A DNA stretch of 64,000 nucleotides, taken from contig JADDTR010000030.1 of the NCBI GenBank assembly GCA_015345905.1, forward strand, positions 186,001 to 250,000. The letters run 5' to 3'. This DNA is from Aotearoamyces nothofagi. Its lineage: Eukaryota > Ascomycota > Leotiomycetes > Leotiales > Tympanidaceae. Positions 32,003-40,764 of this stretch are shown one piece after another. Under the pieces are notes generated by a model. The model made no database searches and was not told the origin of the DNA. It was given only the letters and a program-made list of their open reading frames with translations. A program made the translations under genes and the position numbers. Numbering within the stretch: position 1 is the stretch's first letter; every line of letters starts with the position of its first letter.

Positions 32003-35000
32003 ATGGAAACGCCAATAGCAGATGGACGCATGGATCGCTTCGGGTATTCTGGTCCCGACCTCATGAACGACCCCGAGTTTGCAACCAACACCGGGAGCGG
32101 AGAGGACGGAAGTGATATAGACACTTGTAGAATATGCAGAGGGGAAGCAACAGACCAGGAGCCACTGTTTTACCCTTGCAAGTGCAGTGGCAGTATCAAG
32201 TTTGTACATCAAGACTGCCTCATGGAGTGGCTATCACATTCCCAAAAGAAGCATTGCGAGCTATGCAAGACACCTTTTCGATTCACGAAACTATACGCTC
32301 CGAACATGCCACCGACCTTACCTGCGCATGTGTTTGTTCAACATTTGATTGTGCATGGGTTTATGAACCTGACAATATGGTTGCGGTTTTGTCTGGTGGT
32401 ATTTGTCTGGCTCGGCTGTCTCCCTTGGACGATGAGACATATCTGGGGGTTCCTATTCTGGCTCGGGGACGGTGGTTGGTCATCGAGACTGTCAGATTCG
32501 CCTCAGAATAGCACAGCTATGCAAGCTTTAGCCTTTGCACAGGCTCAGTTGGAAAGCCTAGCTGCAAATGGAACATCACCTGCGACCCCACTTCTGAGTA
32601 GTCCAACCACGTCTGCTCGTATGTGGGATACGTTCAACAGGCTGCCGGACTTTCTGAGACCTTTCTCACAAACCCTCAATTTTGAAATCACGGATCCGCT
32701 TGCTCGTGGTTTCTTTAAATCACTCTCCTACGTCCTTGGCTTCAACGATATCGTGCTGGAAAATACATCAGAAGTTACAAATCATTCGCAAGCCTTTGAT
32801 AGTCGTCAGCCTAATATGACGGGCCGCTCTTCTCTTCTGAGTAATGTACAATTCTTTAGAAATCTTACCCGATACCCTCGGTTCAATAACATCATGATTA
32901 CAGTCCTAGAAGGGCAGATCATCACGATACTTGTTGTTGTGTGCTTCATTCTTATTTTCCTCATCCGAGAGTGGGTTGTGCAGCAGCAACCAGGGATAAA
33001 CATGGGTGCAGGATTCAATGCTGAGTTTGCTGGTGGAGAAATGAGGGCTAGAATTCGCAACGCCGCGCCGGAAGATGCGCAGGACCCAGAAGTCCTTCCA
33101 GTGGATAGAGCTATTCATGATGTTGCGGAGCTACAGGATGTTCAGGAGATAGTTGGTAGACGAGCTGCAGATGTCGCTGCACGTCCTATTGCGCGACCAC
33201 GCCGACGAATAATTCGATTTGAGGATGGTAACGAGAATGATATCGAGGCACAGAATGGAGCAACAGCTACGCAATTGGATCTTGGGCGCAAAAGTTCTAT
33301 CAGTAATGAAGAAGATACTCTGGGAATTTCTAGTGGTAGTACGAGGCCAAACATGCTTGCGAGGGATGCTCTATCTCCTGCTGCTGAAATTCAACGTCGT
33401 TTAACGGAAGATCCTAAAATACAAGATCGCATTGATGTCGGAGAATTCATGCCTATTTGGCGACGATCTGGTGGAAGTCCCGAAGAGGTTCTAAGAATTA
33501 TCGAAGCCGAGGGTCTTAGCGAAAAGCTTGGGTATTGGAAAGATCGCATGATGGATCTGCATCAAGCGAACCTGGCACTGGCTTCCAACTTAGATGACAG
33601 ACAGTTCCCCGATATCACTTCTAGCACAGGTAGCGTTGATGTCCAGCCCAGTGGTGAAACAAGTTCAGGTAATGAGAGCTGGGTGGATGTCCCAGAACCC
33701 CTGGGTGTCCGCAGACAGTCCACCACTTCGCTCGAGTCGAGAGAAAATGGTTCCCAAGAAAATTATTTCTCTGTCAAGGGGAAGGAAAAGTTGATTGACC
33801 CGTTTGTGGAACCATTGGTTGACCCTAATGTTGAGGCTATTTCTAGTATGGCGTCGTCAAATTCTCGCCATTCGCAGGTTGCGGATACTCAGAAGCGCGA
33901 TATCGATCCTCTGCAACCTTTAATTAACCAACAAGGAAGACCCCGTGCGGTTTCGGACGGACCACGGCTGCGAGAGAACATTTCACCGTTAGCCAACAAT
34001 ACCTGGTCATTTTCAGATCTACCAACCTCATCTCCCACGCTTAGAGAGGCAGAGTCTTCAAGGCTGAATGATGAGTGGAAAGCAGCCCAGAATCTCCGCG
34101 TCCAAAATGCTGTGAGGAAAGGTAGAGAGACACATGCAAACCATCAAAATGCATTAAAACTTCCCCTCTCGGACGAGGTGTCCCAAGCTCCTAACAAAGA
34201 TGCTGAAGGCCCCATCGAAGTGCAGAGTGGAAACAATACAATCGTTGCAGACTCCTGGGATGAGGTTTTTGCTCAAAATCCACTCTCTGACTCTGAAGAT
34301 GAATATGAACGCAATGCAGGTCCTACAGAAGGTCCAGAAGCAAATCCTTTCCATCCAGATGGTTTACTACCCGGCGATGCTCCGGTTTTCGAAACTAGGG
34401 CCGCTATTGCTCCGCGTCAAAACCAACCGGAAAGTTTCCTTGACCATATTACAGAATGGCTCTGGGGTGATATGGTTCGACAAGAAGGCCAGGATGTTGA
34501 TGATGAGCATATAGTGCAAGACATTGCCGCCGAAGCTCCATTTGTGGCTATTGCCAACCATGGTCACAATCACGGCCAGTTCGACGATGATAATGTCGAT
34601 GATGAAGATGCAAATCAGGGTCGTGACGCTGAAGTAGCGGCCTTGGCTGCTGGAATTGATCCAAACGATCCTGATGCGCTGGAGGACGCGGAGGATTTTG
34701 ATGGAATAATGGAGCTTGTTGGGATGCGAGGTCCTTTAATTAGTCTGGTACAAAACGGCCTCTTCAGCGCCGTCCTCATATCACTGACAGTCGCTTGCGG
34801 CGTTTGGGTACCATATAACGTCGGACGGCTAGCTCTTCTTTTATTGGCAAATCCAATCCCCGCTATTAAGCTACCCCTTAAGCTTGTATTTAGTGGTGCC
34901 GCTGTTTTACAGGACTTGAGCCTTGTTCTGCTTGGCAGCGTGTCATTCCTTCTTATCAAGCTATGTTCGGTGCCCGTTATCCTGGCTTCATCAAATGCAA

Positions 35001-37411
35001 CTGGCCTAGCATTTTCAACAGCAGTCAGAGCGCCAGGTTATGCTCTAGATTGTTTGCAAATTGCGAACACAGCCGGCGAGCGGATCGCAAACGGTTTCAT
35101 CAATGTGCTTGTTCAGGTTCCTGGCTCTGAAGTTCCAACCTTCTCAGCAGTATCTCATGAAGCTTTCCAGCATATAAAGGGCCTGCTTTTAAACACATTG
35201 GAGACTATAGGTGCATTTTTCTCCTACATATTTCTGCCTAGGGCTAGCAACGCTGTTATTGAAAACCGGTGGACGGATCTAGTAGACTTCGGTGTAGCGT
35301 TGCAAAGTTTCGGCAACCAGGCAGTGCATGGATTGGGAACATTACCGGCAGTTTTGGCAAGGTCTGACTCATGGGTTATCAGTCTGGACACACCCGCAAG
35401 GACGATTCCCCTAGATCCTAGTCTTGCTTATTGGAGTGGAACCGATCGGTTTTGGGCTATCCTCGCCGGTTACGTTGCCTTTAGCTTCATTGGTGCGGCT
35501 TATATTAGGAAAGGTGCTCCATTTTCCACAGGACAAGCTGGAAGAGAATGGGAAGCAACCATAATTGATGTGCTTCATCAAGCTGGTGGCGTTATGAAAG
35601 TCATACTAATCATTAGTATTGAAATGCTCGTCTTTCCGCTTTACTGCGGGTTGCTCCTCGACATCGCTTTACTACCTCTCTTCGAAAATGCCACCATACT
35701 CTCTCGACTTCTCTTCACCATAGAGACCCCGCTGACCTCTATCTTTGTGCATTGGTTCGTTGGAACCTGTTATATGTTTCACTTTGCCCTCTTCGTATCA
35801 ATGTGCCGAAAGATTATGCGAGCTGGAGTTCTTTACTTTATCCGTGATCCTGACGATCCGACATTCCATCCCGTACGAGACGTTTTAGAGCGAAATGTGG
35901 CTACGCAACTTCGAAAGATTACGTTTAGTGCCATGGTCTACGGCGCACTGGTGATCGTCTGTCTAGGTGGTGTGGTTTGGAGTCTTGAATTTGCATCTAA
36001 TGGCGTCCTTCCGATACATTGGTCATCCAACGAGCCGGTCTTGGAGTTTCCGATTGATCTTTTGTTTTACAACTTCTTTATGCCGCTAGCAGTGAAATTC
36101 TTCAAACCATCAGAGGGACTTCACACTATGTATGCGTGGTGGTTCCGGAAATGCGCTCGGATGCTACGCCTTACGTGGTTTTTATTTGATGAGAGGATGC
36201 TGGATGAAGAAGGACAACACGTCCGGAGGAACCGGACTGATTTATTCCGCCGTGTGCAGGGTAATGTGGATAGCCCGATCAAGCGGGACCCGATGTACGA
36301 TCCTTTTGAAGATCCCGAGCTTGAGGCATATTTCCTTCAAGATGGGAACTATGTTAGGGCGCCTGCATCTGACCAAGTCAGAATTCCAAAGGGAGAAAAG
36401 GTGTTTCTCGAAATCAATGAAGACAATCAGAGGATCGATGGAGTTCGAGATCGTGACGATGGCCTCCATGGGCGCAAATCTGATCTCTTCAAAATGGTCT
36501 ACATCCCTCCCCACTTCCGCACACGAATATTTCTCTTCATTCTCTTCATCTGGATCTTTGCGGCAGTGACTGGCGTCTCTATCACAATCTTACCACTAGT
36601 ATTTGGACGTCAAATCTTTGCAAGGATAATTCCCGCACATGTTCAAAAGAACGATGTCTACGCATTCTCTATTGGCATATACATCCTTGGCAGCGCACTT
36701 TATGGCCTATGGCACATCAAGGATGGTATCAAGTACGTCCGCAACTCACTAGCCATCGATGCTCAGACACCTACCAAAGTCCTCTATAAGATTTATAGCA
36801 TAGCTCTTTGGGTCTTAAGAATGGTCTACGCATACACTGCATTTGCGCTCGCCCTCCCAACGCTCCTCTCCCTCGTTGTAGAATTCTACTTCGTGGTGCC
36901 ATTCCACACATACTTCGCCTCTTACGAACCACACATTATTCATTTCGTACAAAGTTGGACTCTTGGCCTGCTGTACGTCAAGCTTGTTAGTCGCTTCATT
37001 CTCTGGCACACAGACTCGCGGCCTGCCGAGGCTTTACGTGCTGTTACTCGTAAAGGATATTTCAACCCTGATGTCCGAATCGCAACACGATGCTTCATTT
37101 TCCCGGCGACCGTTGTGTTGCTTACCGCACTCCTAGCCCCGCTTTCGCTCGCCTGGGTTGCCAATAGTTACTCGATATTAGGAACGAGCGAGACACAACA
37201 TATGCTGGTGTACCGATATGCGTACCCGATGTGTATGAGCTTCGCTATCAATATTGGAGGGATCTGGGCTATGATGAGGATCATGAAGGGATGGCAAATG
37301 AATATCAGAGATGAGGTTTACCTCATTGGAGAGAGGTTGCACAACTTCGGGGATAGGAGTAAAAGTGGAGCTGGAGCCTTGATGCCTTCCACAAACAGAC
37401 TCGAGACATGA
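32003..37411 (+). CDS. DOA10: ER membrane RING-CH ubiquitin ligase Doa10/Ssm4 (MARCH6 type)
   Basis: A single uninterrupted frame of 1802 residues, somewhat longer than yeast Doa10 (about 1320). The N-terminal RING-CH finger is complete: Cys42, Cys45, Cys59, Cys61, His69, Cys72, Cys85 and Cys88 in the C4HC3 order, with TCRICRGEA and FVHQDCLMEWL as its core. A first membrane helix pair follows at about residues 115-150. A long acidic, disordered cytoplasmic loop spans about 350-900. Many more helices follow to the C-terminus, as in the 14-helix family. The family ubiquitinates misfolded proteins with cytosolic lesions and N-terminal degrons, working with Ubc6 and Ubc7 in ER-associated degradation at the ER and inner nuclear membrane. 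The absence of introns in 5.4 kb is notable but not unusual in fungi. Confidence 0.95.
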   Translation: METPIADGRMDRFGYSGPDLMNDPEFATNTGSGEDGSDIDTCRICRGEATDQEPLFYPCKCSGSIKFVHQDCLMEWLSHSQKKHCELCKTPFRFTKLYAPNMPPTLPAHVFVQHLIVHGFMNLTIWLRFCLVVFVWLGCLPWTMRHIWGFLFWLGDGGWSSRLSDSPQNSTAMQALAFAQAQLESLAANGTSPATPLLSSPTTSARMWDTFNRLPDFLRPFSQTLNFEITDPLARGFFKSLSYVLGFNDIVLENTSEVTNHSQAFDSRQPNMTGRSSLLSNVQFFRNLTRYPRFNNIMITVLEGQIITILVVVCFILIFLIREWVVQQQPGINMGAGFNAEFAGGEMRARIRNAAPEDAQDPEVLPVDRAIHDVAELQDVQEIVGRRAADVAARPIARPRRRIIRFEDGNENDIEAQNGATATQLDLGRKSSISNEEDTLGISSGSTRPNMLARDALSPAAEIQRRLTEDPKIQDRIDVGEFMPIWRRSGGSPEEVLRIIEAEGLSEKLGYWKDRMMDLHQANLALASNLDDRQFPDITSSTGSVDVQPSGETSSGNESWVDVPEPLGVRRQSTTSLESRENGSQENYFSVKGKEKLIDPFVEPLVDPNVEAISSMASSNSRHSQVADTQKRDIDPLQPLINQQGRPRAVSDGPRLRENISPLANNTWSFSDLPTSSPTLREAESSRLNDEWKAAQNLRVQNAVRKGRETHANHQNALKLPLSDEVSQAPNKDAEGPIEVQSGNNTIVADSWDEVFAQNPLSDSEDEYERNAGPTEGPEANPFHPDGLLPGDAPVFETRAAIAPRQNQPESFLDHITEWLWGDMVRQEGQDVDDEHIVQDIAAEAPFVAIANHGHNHGQFDDDNVDDEDANQGRDAEVAALAAGIDPNDPDALEDAEDFDGIMELVGMRGPLISLVQNGLFSAVLISLTVACGVWVPYNVGRLALLLLANPIPAIKLPLKLVFSGAAVLQDLSLVLLGSVSFLLIKLCSVPVILASSNATGLAFSTAVRAPGYALDCLQIANTAGERIANGFINVLVQVPGSEVPTFSAVSHEAFQHIKGLLLNTLETIGAFFSYIFLPRASNAVIENRWTDLVDFGVALQSFGNQAVHGLGTLPAVLARSDSWVISLDTPARTIPLDPSLAYWSGTDRFWAILAGYVAFSFIGAAYIRKGAPFSTGQAGREWEATIIDVLHQAGGVMKVILIISIEMLVFPLYCGLLLDIALLPLFENATILSRLLFTIETPLTSIFVHWFVGTCYMFHFALFVSMCRKIMRAGVLYFIRDPDDPTFHPVRDVLERNVATQLRKITFSAMVYGALVIVCLGGVVWSLEFASNGVLPIHWSSNEPVLEFPIDLLFYNFFMPLAVKFFKPSEGLHTMYAWWFRKCARMLRLTWFLFDERMLDEEGQHVRRNRTDLFRRVQGNVDSPIKRDPMYDPFEDPELEAYFLQDGNYVRAPASDQVRIPKGEKVFLEINEDNQRIDGVRDRDDGLHGRKSDLFKMVYIPPHFRTRIFLFILFIWIFAAVTGVSITILPLVFGRQIFARIIPAHVQKNDVYAFSIGIYILGSALYGLWHIKDGIKYVRNSLAIDAQTPTKVLYKIYSIALWVLRMVYAYTAFALALPTLLSLVVEFYFVVPFHTYFASYEPHIIHFVQSWTLGLLYVKLVSRFILWHTDSRPAEALRAVTRKGYFNPDVRIATRCFIFPATVVLLTALLAPLSLAWVANSYSILGTSETQHMLVYRYAYPMCMSFAINIGGIWAMMRIMKGWQMNIRDEVYLIGERLHNFGDRSKSGAGALMPSTNRLET

Positions 37412-37974
37412 TTAATTCCTCTAATGGTTTCTTTTGTTCACAATATGATTAGAAGTTGCATCAGATTGCAAATTACATGCTTCGATCTGATCAAGCATAT
37501 GATATAGCACAACAGGTATGTTAAGCACCAGTGTAGCTATGTAGCGAAGCAGTACCAATAGATGTATTGTTTCTCATAACCCAAGAAAAAGGCCACACAG
37601 CTTTATTCACTCTGTAACAACCACGATTCAATTCAAACATAAACGCTCAAAGCTCTGATTGCTGCCTCCGTATATAGTAAAATGTTTCATGTACAAGCCT
37701 GGCTGGCAGCCCCAGGAAATCTAGCCACCCATCAATCCATACATCCGTAATGCACACACCGCCACCGAATCCGCCGCAACGCCATTCAATCGTCAAGCTC
37801 GTAGCCTTGAAAGGACTCTGACTTATATGTAATGTAGTGTAAATGCAATGCAAAGCCCTACCCCGTCCCGAAAATATCATTCGCGGTGTCAGGTAGATAA
37901 GATAGATGGGGGGGGGAAGGAAAAAAGAACCCCCCCCGCTTAGATCAATCGATCCCCTATTTCATGTGCGATTC
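37412..37974. terminator. Intergenic between convergent genes, with G-run/C-run hairpin
   Basis: 560 bp between the stop of Doa10 (plus) and the stop of the 617-aa gene (minus). Nine G (37908-37916) and eight C (37930-37937) are separated by a 13-base purine spacer and could pair as a stem in RNA. Placement just beyond the stop at 37975 suggests a 3'-end element, but fungal genes do not need such hairpins, so function is inference. Confidence 0.4.
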
Positions 37975-39828
37975 TTACAAGGTCTCATCGGCTCCCTTCT
38001 TCTCCTCGTCGACCCACTCCTCCATCATCATGCGCTCGCTCAGGCTCCGCGGCGTGCCGCCTAGCGAGAAGCCCTGCGAGAAGCTGCCGATGCCGCCACT
38101 GGCCCTGAAGCTCGCGGCGTCGCTCTCGTCCATGCCGCTGGCGCCATTGACGCTGCCGACGAAGCTGCTGACCACGCCCATGCTCGCGGCCTTGGCGTGG
38201 ACGTCGTCGCTGACGATGGGGATCTGGAAGGGGTGGTAGGAGCCCTTGAGCGAGCCGGACGAGAGGCGGTTCGCGGCGCTGTTGGTGGCTGCGGGTGTGG
38301 GGCCGGCGATGGGGCGCGCGGGCGAGCTGCTGTATTGGGAGAGCGGGACGGGTTTGGGGGGCGAGGAGGAGGGGCTGGAGGAGGAGGAGGAGGAGGCGCT
38401 GTCTTGTGTTTGCTGGTAGGAGGGTGCGACGTAGTGGGACGAGTCGATGTTTTCTTCGAATTCGAAGAGCTCGTCGTCGTCGTCGTTGTTATCGTCATCC
38501 TCTGCAACGTATGTGCCGTTCTTGCCATTCAGCACTACTGGTCCGGTAGTGTGAGCTGGGGGGATGGTGATGGGGCTTGACCTTTCTGGTATCGATTCCA
38601 GGGTCGTCGTAGGTGGAGGGCTGGCAGATCTAGAATGCATAGGCTGCAAAGGCTCCATTTCTGACAGGGCATCGGCTTCAGCTTCAGAATCTATGCTATC
38701 TTTTCTTAAACGCGATGGGGGTTGGTATGACTGTTGGTCGTTTGCATATGACTGCCCTATTAGTTCTCTCGATCTCGACATGCTCAGGAACTCTTCTTCG
38801 TCCGAACTATCCATCTCCGCTTCTTCAATAGAAACCGATGCCGAGCCATCAGGAGGCGCTACGACTTCGTCCCACTGTGTACCGTCATCCTCAATCGGTC
38901 CTCGTGATAGGTTTCGAAGAGCTTGTGAAGACGAGATCCTCCGTGGCGGAGGCTCATCATCGATATTCTCCACCTGCTCAATCCCTGCCTCGTCGTCATC
39001 CGAATCATCACCCATTGTAAGTATTATCGGTGAAGCCTTTGCAGGCACCAATGTCGATGGATCCGGTGTAGGCGATGACGTCGTAAGAAACTCTTTGCCA
39101 GCGAATTCGAACCGCACTCGCCGTGGACTTTGAGCTTTCGAGGAGCTTGACGTGCGTCGTAGGGCACTCCGTCTCGGAAGGCCAGACTCGCTATGGTCCG
39201 ACAGTATTGACACATCATCGGTGTTCCTTCGCTTTGGTGGTGGAGGCTTAGGCTGGAGAATCAAGGACGGACCAGAGAGTGATGAAGATGAGCTGTCCTT
39301 GCTATTATCTAGAGGTGCCTTTTCGGCTACACTAGGTGCGGCTTCACTGACCTCAATTGCTGCCGCTGCACTGGCACCAGAGCTGGATCCTCGCTCGTTC
39401 CGGTTTGTGCTGTCAAGGAGTGGTAGGTAGCTCTGCGTAAACACACCATGGAATTCCTTCTCCCGGTCGTGCGGCCCCCTCGGAGAGTTCGCAGCTGGCC
39501 CAGGCGCCTCAGAGACCATTGCAGATAGCAGTGAAGCTCCAGAAGGCGTTGGTCTATCCGGGAGGCTGGTGTCGGGCGGGCAAGGCGTGCACGGCGGGCA
39601 GGGCGTCTCAGCCTCCAGTCGAGCTGGGTCAAGGGAGGAATAATTCTTCAGGGACTCGGCTATGGCATTCGTGACGGTGATCGACACGTCTTCGGGAACA
39701 TTGCGCAAGAGGCCCTCGGCGTACTTGGTGAACTCCGACGTCATATCACGCCTGTATACCCAGACCTTGTGGTCCAACTCTCCCAGCTTGTGCTGCAGCT
39801 CTGCGATCAATCGACCGGCATCATCCAT
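37975..39828 (-). CDS. Disordered protein with coiled-coil N-terminus and RVxF-like motif
   Basis: An intronless frame of 617 residues from ATG 39828 (MDDAGRLIAELQHKL). The first 60 residues form a heptad-like helix (LIAELQHKLGELDHKVWVY). The remainder is Ser/Pro/Asp-rich with few hydrophobics. At residues 236-240 the sequence RRVRF (RVRF at 237-240) fits the protein phosphatase 1 docking motif (K/R)-V/I-x-F, and it follows a basic Ser patch (SALRRTSSSSKAQSP) that looks phosphorylatable. The C-terminus has a conserved-looking block, SYHPFQIPIVSDDVHAKAAS, then SFSQGFSLGGTPRSLSER. No enzyme domain, signal or membrane segment is seen. A PP1 regulatory subunit is possible but unproven. Long Ser and Asp/Glu runs make length polymorphism likely. 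Confidence 0.75.
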   Translation of the reverse strand: MDDAGRLIAELQHKLGELDHKVWVYRRDMTSEFTKYAEGLLRNVPEDVSITVTNAIAESLKNYSSLDPARLEAETPCPPCTPCPPDTSLPDRPTPSGASLLSAMVSEAPGPAANSPRGPHDREKEFHGVFTQSYLPLLDSTNRNERGSSSGASAAAAIEVSEAAPSVAEKAPLDNSKDSSSSSLSGPSLILQPKPPPPKRRNTDDVSILSDHSESGLPRRSALRRTSSSSKAQSPRRVRFEFAGKEFLTTSSPTPDPSTLVPAKASPIILTMGDDSDDDEAGIEQVENIDDEPPPRRISSSQALRNLSRGPIEDDGTQWDEVVAPPDGSASVSIEEAEMDSSDEEEFLSMSRSRELIGQSYANDQQSYQPPSRLRKDSIDSEAEADALSEMEPLQPMHSRSASPPPTTTLESIPERSSPITIPPAHTTGPVVLNGKNGTYVAEDDDNNDDDDELFEFEENIDSSHYVAPSYQQTQDSASSSSSSSPSSSPPKPVPLSQYSSSPARPIAGPTPAATNSAANRLSSGSLKGSYHPFQIPIVSDDVHAKAASMGVVSSFVGSVNGASGMDESDAASFRASGGIGSFSQGFSLGGTPRSLSERMMMEEWVDEEKKGADETL

Positions 39829-40764
39829 CGTATTGTCCTTGCGCCCCCGGTGGAGTTGGCGCTGTTCGCACTGGTCGCACTGTCTTCGTACTGGGTCAGG
39901 GCCGACAGATGTCGAAGCATTGCCGTTGAAGGTGAGGTTCGGGAATAGACGTTGGGTTTTGGTGTGGTGAGGTGACTGCGGATGGCGGATAGCGGTCCTT
40001 TGGGTCGTAGCCCTCCGGTGGAGGATCTAGATGACTCGGCCGTTCTCCCGTACTAGCGGTCAGAGATCCGCATGCAGCGCTACTCCAAACACGCAAACAC
40101 GCCCAATGATGCCAGAGTGAGGCTCTCGTGGCTGGATATCGCATCAGTGACAGCACTGGCAGCACTGACAGCACCGGCAGCCATGATGCACACGATGCTG
40201 CGCACACGAGAGTACAGGGCGGTACAGGGCGGCCTCGCCGTGAAGGACAGCCGCCGTTGCCATCAAATCAGGTCATGCTATCTGGGCTGTTGCTTCCGAC
40301 TATCTGTGTCTGTTGTTGCCATGCATGCGAGATGCGGAGAGGGCATGTGCACCGCCAGTCGGCGGCGGACGATGCGCTGCTGGCTGTCAGCATCATATCA
40401 TGGGCCCTTTTACCCGCGCGAGTGATGTTGTCGCAGCCCTGGATTTGGAAAGTGAGAAGTGATACTCGGGCCGTCTGCGTGGGGGTCTATGCCTGGGATC
40501 AATCACTCGTTCCCAGTGATTACGTGTGTGCAAGCATGTATTTGGAGAAAATATGGATCGTCCGCATTCCTTGTCCGATCAGCGTTGGAGAAATCGAGGT
40601 ACTTGGGTACGTGGGAGCGTGGATACTTCACAGCCCTGGCAATCACTGAGCACTACTATGAATCTATTGCAGCCTGCAAATGAATATAAACCTCGCATCG
40701 TCCTCTAAATCTATATGCATCCACCTCTGGACTCGAAGCGTGACATAATGATGCCCTGATATCC
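39829..40764. other. Intergenic, no gene seen
   Basis: About 0.9 kb between two minus-strand genes. It contains the leader of the 617-aa gene and the 3' flank of the GH31 gene. Overlapping plus-strand open frames (40072-40683) carry no motif and conflict with each other. Confidence 0.4.
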
